From positions 1 to 6,264 of the forward strand of contig JBIQIB010000172.1 of assembly GCA_044508265.1 (NCBI GenBank): a stretch of DNA of 6,264 nucleotides, given 5' to 3'. A program made the position numbers and the translations under genes. This stretch comes from JAEZDP01 sp044508265 (GTDB taxonomy: Bacteria > Acidobacteriota > Vicinamibacteria > Vicinamibacterales > Vicinamibacteraceae). Below the pieces are notes generated by a model. The model did not search any database. It was not told where the DNA came from and was given only the letters and a program-made list of their open reading frames with translations. This document shows, piece after piece, positions 1 through 6,264 of the stretch; the stretch's first letter is position 1; each line of letters starts with the position of its first letter.

Positions 1-132
1 CCCCTATGACGCTCCCTCCCCTTGTCGAGCCAGGGCTCCCTGACCGACAATGGCCAGCTGACATGTCGCAGACGTCCTGTTGTCGCCCCGCTGGCCTTGC
101 ACGCCTCTGCACCGGACGGATCAGGCTGATCG

Positions 133-155
133 TGCCGCGAACCTGAGTCGCGGCA
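133..155 (+). repeat. Perfect 8-bp hairpin in the metY leader
   Basis: TGCCGCGA at 133-140 is the exact reverse complement of TCGCGGCA at 148-155, with a 7-base loop (ACCTGAG). It lies 87 bases before the metY start and has no following T tract, so it does not look like an intrinsic terminator. Confidence 0.6.
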
Positions 156-160
156 GTTCA

Positions 161-187
161 TCGACCCGCCGGCAGCCGGCAGGTCGA
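161..187 (+). repeat. 11-bp interrupted hairpin in the metY leader
   Basis: TCGACC (161-166) pairs with GGTCGA (182-187). After one C/A mismatch, GCCGG (168-172) pairs with CCGGC (176-180) over the loop CAG. The inner part is also a direct repeat, GCCGGC-A-GCCGGC. It begins five bases after the preceding 8-bp hairpin, so the two may form tandem stems in the leader RNA. Confidence 0.55.
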
Positions 188-230
188 ATCGGCCGCCGGG
201 TGCCGGCCACCCCGCGCACGTGGTTGCGCC

Positions 231-235
231 GAGGT
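231..235 (+). promoter_or_regulatory. Ribosome binding site of metY
   Basis: GAGGT ends seven bases before the ATG at 243, a normal Shine-Dalgarno position. It supports that ATG as the metY start and is the clearest ribosome site in the window. Confidence 0.6.
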
Positions 236-242
236 ACGACAC

Positions 243-1561
<1,319 letters not shown>

Positions 1562-1565
<4 letters not shown>

Positions 1566-2605
1566 GCACGACAGTCGCTCCTGTGTCGACCCTGCAGCAG
1601 CTCAGGCTCGAGGGGCCCATACCCCTCGAGTCTGGCGCCGTGCTGCCGCACGTCACGGTGGGCTACCACACGTGGGGCACGCTCAACGCCGCACGCGACA
1701 ACGTGGTCGTCGTGTGTCACGCGCTGACGGGGTCGTCGGACGTGACCTCGTGGTGGCCGGGGATCATCGGCGCGGGACGGGCGCTCGACCCGGCGCACGA
1801 CTTCATCGTCTGCAGCAACGTCATCGGCAGCTGCTACGGCACCACGGGGCCGGGGATGCCCGAGTGGGACGCGGTCTTCGGCGCCGATCCGTCGGCGCCG
1901 TCGATCACGATCCGCGACCAGGTGGAGGTGCAGCGCCGCTGGCTGCGCGCGCTCGGCGTGCGCGGCATCCGCCTCGTGATTGGCGGTTCCATGGGCGGGA
2001 TGCAGGCGCTCGAATGGGCGCTGGCCGAGCCCGGCCTCGTGAAGACCATCGGCGTGCTGGCGGCCCCCGCGCGCCATTACGCATGGGCGCTGGCGCTGTC
2101 CGCGTCGCAGCGCCGGGCCATCATGGCCGACGCGACGTGGCCGCACGGCGACGCCTCCCAGGGCCTGGCCGTCGCGCGGATGGTCGCGATGATCAGCTAC
2201 CGCAGCGCGGCCTCGATGGACGCGCGCTTCAACCGCACGGTGGACGAATCGGGCAGCTTTGCCGTCGCCGGCTGGCTCGAGCGCCATGGACAGCGGCTCG
2301 TGGAGCGGTTCAACGCGCGTACCTACGTCGCGCTCAGCCACGCGCTCGACTCGCACGACGTCGGGCGTGACCGCGGCGGCATCGCCGCGGCGCTTGGCGC
2401 CATCCACCAGCCTGCGTTCGTGCTCGGCATCACCACCGACGTCCTGTATCCGCCGCACGAAATGCAGGCGCTCGCCGACGGGCTGCCCGACGGCCGGCTC
2501 TCGTGGCTCGACTCGCCGTACGGCCACGACGCGTTCCTGATCGAGCTCGAGGACGTCAGCGCGCGCATCCGTGCGTTTCGCGAGCAGACCAGCGCTTCGG
2601 TATGA
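1562..2605 (+). CDS. metX: Homoserine O-acetyltransferase
   Basis: MetX is an alpha/beta-hydrolase-fold acyltransferase that transfers an acyl group, normally acetyl from acetyl-CoA, to homoserine, committing it to methionine. The 347-residue product is near the short end of the family. Visible are HALTGSSDV (53-61), the SNVIGSCYGTTGP segment (85-97), the nucleophile elbow GGSMGGMQALEW with Ser143, Asp293 in TTDVLYPP, and His322 in YGHDAFLIE, giving a complete Ser-Asp-His triad. The GTG start at 1562 overlaps the metY stop as GTGA. AGGGG sits only one base before it, so translation is probably coupled to metY. Between the elbow and Asp293 lies the usual helical lid (RMVAMISYRS, about 206-215). 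MetX-family enzymes can use succinyl-CoA instead, and sequence inspection alone does not settle this; the adjacent metY favours acetyl. A perfect inverted repeat lies in codons 16-23. Confidence 0.93.
1607..1630 (+). repeat. Perfect 9-bp inverted repeat at the start of metX
   Basis: CTCGAGGGG (1607-1615) is the exact reverse complement of CCCCTCGAG (1622-1630), separated by CCCATA. A G-U pair could extend it by one. It begins 45 bases into metX and would form a stable hairpin in the coding mRNA. The encoded stretch, around LEGPIPLESG, matches a normal part of MetX, so it is not an insertion. Confidence 0.65.
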
Positions 2606-2606
2606 T
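2601..2606 (+). promoter_or_regulatory. Possible -10 box before the PIG-L gene
   Basis: TATGAT matches the bacterial -10 consensus at five of six positions. It straddles the metX stop and ends eight bases before the ATG at 2615. There is no Shine-Dalgarno sequence between, so a transcript starting near 2615 would be leaderless. No good -35 hexamer is found 16-19 bases upstream. The role is inferred from sequence and spacing only. Confidence 0.3.
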
Positions 2607-4641
2607 TCCGCCCCATGTCNNNNNNNNNNNNNNNNNNNNNNNNNNNNNNNNNNNNNNNNNNNNNNNNNNNNNNNNNNNNNNNNNNNNNNNNNNNNNNNNN
2701 NNNNNNNNNNNNNNNNNNNTGCTGCTGCTGGCGGTCGCGCCGCTGGCCGCGCAGGTCCGTCCCGTCTACAGCGAAGGCGCCGCGGGCCTCGTCCAGAAGC
2801 TGCAGCGGTTGACCACCACAGCCAGCGCCATGCACACCGGCGCGCATCCCGACGACGAGGACAGCGCCCTCATCGCGCGCCTGGCGCGCGGCGATCACGC
2901 GCGCGTCGCGTACCTCTCGCTCAATCGGGGCGAGGGCGGCCAGAACATCCTCGGACCAGAGTTCTACGAGGCGCTCGGCGTGCTGCGCACGGAGGAACTG
3001 CTGCAGGCCCGCGCGCTCGACGGCGGCGACCAGCTCTTCACCCGCGTCGTCGACTTCGGCTACACGACGAGCATGGAGGAGACCGAGCGCAAGTGGGGGC
3101 GGGAGGTCGTGCTCGGCGACATGGTGCGCGCGATCCGGCTGTATCGGCCGCTCGTGGTCGTCTCGCGCTTCTCTGGTACGGAGGCCGATGGACACGGCAA
3201 CCACCAGCTGGCCGGCTTCCTGACGCCCATCGCGATCGAGGCGGCCGCCAACCCGCAGATGTTCCCCGAGCACCTCGCGGAAGGGCTGCGCCCGTGGACC
3301 GTCCGCAAGTTCTATCGCGGGCAGCGCTTCCGCCCGGAGCCGGGCACCGAGCCGACGCTCATGCTGCCGACGGGCGTGTTCGACGCCGCGCTCGGCCGCA
3401 CGTTCTTCCAGATCGCGATGGAAGGCCGCTCGCAGCACAAGACGCAGGAGATGGGCGCGCCGCTGCTGCACGGCCCGCAGGCCTCCGGCTTGCGTCTGGT
3501 CACGGCGATCCAGACGACGCCGGTCACTGGCGACGAGCAGTCGGTGTTCGACGGCATCGACGTCTCCATCCGCGGCCTCGCGGCGCTCGCCGGCCTGCCC
3601 GACGGCGCATTGGCTGCGCCACTCGAGGCGATGGACGCGGCGGCGTCCGCGGCGCTCGCTGAAGTGGATGTCCGCAATCCTGCGGCGCTCCTCCCTGTGC
3701 TGGCCCGCGGACTCGACACCGCGCGTGAGGCGCGTGCGGCGCTGCGCACGATCCAGGCGAGTGCCGACGCGAAGGCCGAGGCCGACTTCCTGCTGGCGCA
3801 GAAGGTGCGGCAGTGGGAGGAGGCACTCGTGCACGCGAGCGGCGTCATCGTGGATGCCGTCGCCATGAGCGAGACGATCGTCCCCGGGGGGAGCACCACC
3901 GTCAGCGTCCGCGCGTTCGTGCCGGACGGCAGTCCCGTCGCCGTCGCCGGGCTGGACGTGGTCGTCCCCGATCCGGCGACCGCGGGGAGGCTCCAGGCGC
4001 CGGCCGAGGGCGCGGCGCAGGCGCCGTCGCAGACGCCGGCGCTGCGCGGCTGGCGCATCGACGATACCGACGCGCCGACTCCCGCCGCGACGAACATGTA
4101 CGCGCGCTTCTTCCGCGAGCAGCCGACGCANNNNNNNNNNNNNNNNNNNNNNNNNNNNNNNNNNNNNNNNNNNNNNNNNNNNNNNNNNNNNNNNNNNNNN
4201 NNNNNNNNNNNNNNNNNNNNNNNNNNNNNNGGCGGGACGCTCATCGTGCAGGAGCAGCACGAGGTCTACACGCGTGACGGTCTCGCGCCGTTCCCAGGCG
4301 AGATCGGCTCCCGTGTGACCGACGAGGAGGCGCCGGTGACGGTCCTTGCACCGGAGCATCCCGTGTTCACGTTCCCGAACCGGATCGGGCCGCGCGACTT
4401 CGACGGCTGGCGCCAGGAGCGCAACGCCTACGGCTTCACGACGTGGGACCCGCGCTACACGCCGCTGCTCGAAAGCCACGACCCGTGGGACGACGAGCAG
4501 CGCGGCGCGCTGCTGTACGCGCGGATCGGCAAGGGCCACTACGTGTACTCGGCCTATTCCTGGTTCCGGCAGCTGCCCGACGGGGTCCCCGGTGCCTACC
4601 GCATCGTCGCGAACCTGATCAGCCTCGGCAAGGCGCCGTAG
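2602..4641 (+). CDS. Exported PIG-L (LmbE-like) deacetylase family protein, interrupted by two assembly gaps
   Basis: This looks like a large exported member of the PIG-L/LmbE family, zinc enzymes that remove N-acetyl groups from sugar-like substrates; its own substrate is unknown. The first visible coding bases after gap 1 read LLLAVAPLAAQ, the end of a signal peptide with likely cleavage near LAA/Q. AHPDDED follows (HPDDE at 2845-2859), carrying two zinc ligands and the catalytic Asp. GHGNHQ (3190-3207) supplies the expected third ligand. GGQNILGPEFYEALGVLRTEEL (about 2938-3003) is typical of this subfamily. A beta-rich middle part follows (SETIVPGGSTTVSVRAF), then after gap 2 a conserved C-terminal segment with GGTLIVQEQ, FPNRIGPRDFDGW, TTWDPRYTPLL and GKGHYVYSAYSWFRQLPDG. 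Two starts are possible: ATG 2602, overlapping the metX stop as ATGA and in frame if gap 1 is exactly 100 bases, or ATG 2615 if it is not. A start inside the gap is also possible. Neither visible ATG has a ribosome site. The C-terminal part reads in the same frame to TAG 4641. Confidence 0.85.
   Translation: MIPPHVXXXXXXXXXXXXXXXXXXXXXXXXXXXXXXXXXXLLLAVAPLAAQVRPVYSEGAAGLVQKLQRLTTTASAMHTGAHPDDEDSALIARLARGDHARVAYLSLNRGEGGQNILGPEFYEALGVLRTEELLQARALDGGDQLFTRVVDFGYTTSMEETERKWGREVVLGDMVRAIRLYRPLVVVSRFSGTEADGHGNHQLAGFLTPIAIEAAANPQMFPEHLAEGLRPWTVRKFYRGQRFRPEPGTEPTLMLPTGVFDAALGRTFFQIAMEGRSQHKTQEMGAPLLHGPQASGLRLVTAIQTTPVTGDEQSVFDGIDVSIRGLAALAGLPDGALAAPLEAMDAAASAALAEVDVRNPAALLPVLARGLDTAREARAALRTIQASADAKAEADFLLAQKVRQWEEALVHASGVIVDAVAMSETIVPGGSTTVSVRAFVPDGSPVAVAGLDVVVPDPATAGRLQAPAEGAAQAPSQTPALRGWRIDDTDAPTPAATNMYARFFREQPTXXXXXXXXXXXXXXXXXXXXXXXXXXXXXXXXXXGGTLIVQEQHEVYTRDGLAPFPGEIGSRVTDEEAPVTVLAPEHPVFTFPNRIGPRDFDGWRQERNAYGFTTWDPRYTPLLESHDPWDDEQRGALLYARIGKGHYVYSAYSWFRQLPDGVPGAYRIVANLISLGKAP
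2620..2719. other. Assembly gap 1 (100 N)
   Basis: Exactly 100 N, a common placeholder for a gap of unknown length. It hides the N-terminus and most of the signal peptide of the PIG-L protein, so the reading frame cannot be carried across it with certainty. Confidence 0.95.
4131..4230. other. Assembly gap 2 (100 N)
   Basis: Exactly 100 N inside the PIG-L gene. Both flanks read in the same frame if the length is taken literally, which would happen by chance one time in three. From memory of the family, the region between the middle beta-rich part and the GGTLIVQ segment is much longer than 33 residues, so the true gap is probably larger. Confidence 0.95.
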
Positions 4642-4648
4642 CCGGACG

Positions 4649-4669
4649 GCACGGGCATGCCGCCCGCGC
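4649..4669. terminator. Weak hairpin between convergent genes
   Basis: CGGGC (4652-4656) pairs with GCCCG (4662-4666) over a 5-base loop. After an A/C mismatch, two more pairs extend the stem. It occupies most of the 31 bases between the PIG-L stop (4641) and the DUF2264 stop (4673), where a shared bidirectional terminator would be expected. No T tract follows on either strand, so intrinsic termination is doubtful. Confidence 0.25.
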
Positions 4670-4672
4670 ACG

Positions 4673-5953
4673 TCATCCTCGCAGCGCGTGGTCGATGGGG
4701 ATCGGCTCGCCGCGCCACACGCGGACGGACGTCCACGGTTGCGGCGGCGCCGCCCAGAAGGGATGGGCGGGCGGCAGGCCCAGCGGCAGGAAGGCCACGC
4801 TGCACAAGTAGAGGCTGCCCGTCGAGATGTAGCTCTCGCCGAGGCCGTTCTGGTGTCCGCACAACCCGATGCGCAGCCAGCCGGCGGCGTCGAACGTGCC
4901 CGGTGCGTCGAGCGTCCGCGCGATGACGGCGCCGAGCGCCTCGCGTGCCTGCGGCGGCGGGACGGCCTCCGGCAGCCGCTCCTGCCAGGCCGCCTGCGCG
5001 AGCGGCTGGAACGCGCCGCAGCGATAGGGCAGTGAGCGTCCGACGGCGGGGAACGACCCGTCGGGCGCGATCAGCCGCTCCTGGATCTCGGCGTAGCGTC
5101 GCGCACGCCGCAGCACCTGCTCGCGCATCGCGGTCCACGCATCGCTGGCGTCGCCCACCGCCGCCAGGACGTCGAGCAGCATCGGGTGGATGACGTAGCC
5201 GTTGTAGTAGTCCCAGTGGAACTCCGGGCCGTCGCCGTAGATGCCGTCGCCCTTGTACCACTGCTCGTGCTGACGGAGCGCGTAGTCCACGCGCATCCGG
5301 TCCCAGGGCGCGCCGATCGACGCGAAGAACGCCTCGATGGTCGCCGAGAACAGCAGCCAGTTGTTGAAGCCGGGCGTGATGCGCCGCGTCGAGACGAGGT
5401 CGTCGACCAGCCGCGTCCGGAGTGCCGTGTCGAACCCGGCCCACACGGACGGCATGCGCAGGAACGCCTGCGCCAGGAACGCCGCGTCCACGAGCGGCTG
5501 CCCGCCGTCGGTGAAGTTGAGGCGATCGCGGGCCGCCGAATCGGTGCCCACGCGCAAGGCGTCGATGACGAGCCCGCGCAGACGGCGACGGGCCTCCTGT
5601 TCCAGGGCAGGCGCGTCCGGGCTCTCGTGCTCGAGCCATGGCGCCATGCCGGCGAGCAGGCGGCCGATGGCCTCGAGGTGGGTCACCGTCTCGCGCGCCC
5701 GGCCGCCGGAGCCGATCTCGACGGGCATCGAGGCCCGCAGGGTGTCGGCCGCCAGGTGCGTCAGCACCGGGTCGGCGAGCTTCACGAGCCGCGTCACCCA
5801 GGCGTCGCGGCTGCGTGCCTCCTGGCCCTGCATGTCGCGCCCGGCAGCCTGGTCCGGGGAGCGCGCCGTTGCGGGCTGCACCCATTCCGTCAGCGCGGCG
5901 CTGCCCGTCGCCGCTGCCAGGAAGCGCCGCCGGGGGAATCGCGTGTCGGTCAT
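4673..5953 (-). CDS. DUF2264 family protein with Tat signal peptide
   Basis: The 426-residue product matches the DUF2264 family along its length; its reaction is not established. The N-terminus reads RFPRRRFLAAATGSAAL, a twin-arginine motif (RRRFL, residues 8-12) with a short hydrophobic stretch and a possible cleavage after ATA30, so it is probably folded before export. Family landmarks are AGMAPWLE (101-108), NFTDGGQPLVDAAFLAQAFL (146-165), FNNWLLFSATIEAFF (196-210), the core KGDGIYGDGPEFHWDYYNGY (234-253), YAEIQERLIAPDGSFPAVGR (287-306) and SYISTGSLYLCS (374-385). The helix-rich pattern with conserved aromatic and acidic residues suggests an alpha/alpha-barrel like those of some glycan-active enzymes, so a carbohydrate role is inference. 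It lies 13 bases after the Trm112-like gene on the same strand. The bases before its ATG (CCTCCGGCCGCCG) contain no Shine-Dalgarno sequence, so it may depend on coupling. It converges on the PIG-L gene. Confidence 0.88.
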   Translation of the reverse strand: MTDTRFPRRRFLAAATGSAALTEWVQPATARSPDQAAGRDMQGQEARSRDAWVTRLVKLADPVLTHLAADTLRASMPVEIGSGGRARETVTHLEAIGRLLAGMAPWLEHESPDAPALEQEARRRLRGLVIDALRVGTDSAARDRLNFTDGGQPLVDAAFLAQAFLRMPSVWAGFDTALRTRLVDDLVSTRRITPGFNNWLLFSATIEAFFASIGAPWDRMRVDYALRQHEQWYKGDGIYGDGPEFHWDYYNGYVIHPMLLDVLAAVGDASDAWTAMREQVLRRARRYAEIQERLIAPDGSFPAVGRSLPYRCGAFQPLAQAAWQERLPEAVPPPQAREALGAVIARTLDAPGTFDAAGWLRIGLCGHQNGLGESYISTGSLYLCSVAFLPLGLPPAHPFWAAPPQPWTSVRVWRGEPIPIDHALRG

Positions 5954-5966
5954 CGGCGGCCGGAGG

Positions 5967-6215
5967 TCAGTCGAGCGGAAGGGCCTCGTCGATGAGCATC
6001 ACCGGGATGTCGTCGCGAACGGGGTAGAGGTACTTCCCATCCTGGCGGACCAGCCCCTCCGTCACCGGCTCGGTCACGGGCTGTCCGCCGCGCGTCTTGA
6101 CCGTACCGGCCGCAATGCGCGCGTTCAGGGCGGTCAAGGTGTCGGCGTCGGCGAGGGTCACGGGCGTCTTGTCTTCCGGGCAGACGAGGATGGCGAGGAG
6201 CTCGGGGTCGACCAT
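5967..6215 (-). CDS. Trm112/UPF0434-like small protein lacking the zinc cysteines
   Basis: This 82-residue protein has the Trm112 fold signature: N-terminal DPELLAILVCPEDKTPV (3-19) and C-terminal KYLYPVRDDIPVMLIDEA (61-78). In eukaryotes and archaea Trm112 is a partner that stabilises RNA, protein and release-factor methyltransferases; the bacterial role is less clear. Canonical members carry a CPxC pair and a second pair or single Cys binding zinc. Here there is only Cys12, the second position of the motif is Asp15 (CPED), and no other cysteine is present, so zinc binding of the usual kind is not expected. It is longer than the roughly 60 residues usual for bacterial members because of the central segment TLTALNARIAAGTVKTRGGQ. 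It is probably first in a two-gene unit with the DUF2264 gene. No Shine-Dalgarno precedes its ATG; a TAGACT box lies seven bases upstream. Confidence 0.85.
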   Translation of the reverse strand: MVDPELLAILVCPEDKTPVTLADADTLTALNARIAAGTVKTRGGQPVTEPVTEGLVRQDGKYLYPVRDDIPVMLIDEALPLD

Positions 6216-6222
6216 GGACGGC

Positions 6223-6228
6223 AGTCTA
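6223..6228 (-). promoter_or_regulatory. Possible -10 box before the Trm112-like gene
   Basis: On the minus strand TAGACT (four of six matches to TATAAT) is followed by seven bases, GCCGTCC, and then the ATG. No ribosome site fits between, so a leaderless transcript is possible. No -35 hexamer is visible at the standard distance. The spacing resembles TATGAT before the ATG at 2615. Confidence 0.3.
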
Positions 6229-6237
6229 GCAGGGGTA

Positions 6238-6260
6238 GGGACGGCTCTCCGAGCCGTCCT
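6238..6260. repeat. Perfect 9-bp inverted repeat at the right edge
   Basis: GGACGGCTC (6239-6247) is the exact reverse complement of GAGCCGTCC (6251-6259), with the 3-base spacer TCC; a G-U pair at 6238/6260 could extend the RNA stem. It lies 23 bases upstream of the Trm112-like start. It could be a hairpin ending a gene to the right of the window, although no T tract follows on the minus strand, or one copy of a dispersed palindromic repeat. The window shows only one copy, so this cannot be decided here. Confidence 0.6.
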
Positions 6261-6264
6261 CCTC

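Larger units (their letters stand above)
1..242 (+). promoter_or_regulatory. Structured leader region upstream of metYX
   Basis: No convincing gene lies here; the frame that opens at base 80 is a shadow of metY. The stretch is rich in inverted repeats. TTGTCG (22-27) pairs with CGACAA (45-50), with an inner CAGG/CCTG stem. GGCCAGC (52-58) pairs with GCTGGCC (90-96). GATCA pairs with TGATC (119-131). TGCCGCGA (133-140) pairs with TCGCGGCA (148-155). TCGACC (161-166) pairs with GGTCGA (182-187) around an inner GCCGG/CCGGC stem. GGCCG (191-195) pairs with CGGCC (204-208). None is followed by a T tract, so classical terminators are unlikely. Genes of this pathway are often controlled by SAM-sensing riboswitches, but I do not see the conserved cores of SAM-I or SAM-II. 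A clear sigma-70 promoter is not visible. That this is a regulatory leader is inference. Confidence 0.4.

Noticed and set aside
1..22. Start of a divergent minus-strand gene, suggested by the purine run AAGGGGAGGG
   Set aside because: It could be a ribosome site for a gene beginning just outside the window, but no start codon is visible before the edge, so nothing can be called.
1..60. SAM-I riboswitch suggested by CCCTATGACGCT at the left edge
   Set aside because: This resembles the GGCCCTATGA-GC part of SAM-I RNAs, but the obligatory GCAACC and the following P3/P4 features are absent downstream.
97..125. Sigma-70 promoter with TTGCAC as -35
   Set aside because: Only three of six positions match the -35 consensus, and the sequence 17 bases downstream (ATCAGG) is not a credible -10.
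2503..2601. PIG-L gene starting at the upstream in-frame ATG inside metX
   Set aside because: It would overlap metX by about 100 bases and add an Arg-rich leader (MARLAVRPRRVPDRARG) without homology, while later starts fit better.
2323..4671. 782-codon minus-strand frame opposite the PIG-L gene
   Set aside because: It runs through both N gaps, is Arg/Ala/His rich with no domain, and mirrors the codons of a gene with clear catalytic motifs.
5186..5995. 269-codon plus-strand frame opposite the DUF2264 gene
   Set aside because: Compositionally a shadow of the antisense codons; the DUF2264 reading has conserved motifs over its entire length.

Overview
The window is GC-rich DNA with dense genes and strong G/C bias at third codon positions, which produces long spurious open frames on the opposite strand. 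It looks like a chromosomal piece of a draft or metagenome assembly, because two runs of exactly 100 N interrupt one gene. Three traits together suggest an Acidobacteriota lineage such as Vicinamibacteria: an exported PIG-L deacetylase with a C-terminal extension, a Tat-exported DUF2264 protein, and a Trm112-like protein with a CPEDKTP motif. This is an inference from gene content and style, not a placement.

Layout. Bases 1-242 form a leader with no recognisable gene but several good inverted repeats. Three plus-strand genes follow head to tail: metY (243-1565), metX (overlapping by 4 bases as GTGA, to 2605), and an exported PIG-L family deacetylase that ends at 4641. The deacetylase contains both assembly gaps, and its start is unresolved. 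Two minus-strand genes converge on it: a Trm112/UPF0434-like protein (6215-5967) and, 13 bases downstream of it, a DUF2264 protein with a twin-arginine signal (5953-4673). The convergent stops are 31 bases apart. The right edge (6238-6260) holds a perfect 9-bp inverted repeat.

How the genes work together. MetX acylates homoserine, and MetY replaces the acyl group with sulfide to give homocysteine, the direct-sulfhydrylation branch of methionine synthesis. The two genes are almost certainly one translationally coupled operon. The PIG-L protein and the DUF2264 protein both look exported and may act on carbohydrates, but nothing in the sequence ties them to methionine synthesis or to each other beyond proximity.

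The coding content is largely ordinary. The items most worth a second look are the structured metYX leader, a perfect hairpin in the first codons of metX, promoter-like TANNNT boxes placed 7-8 bases before two start codons that lack ribosome sites, the Trm112-like protein with only one cysteine, and evidence that the second gap hides more than 100 bases.
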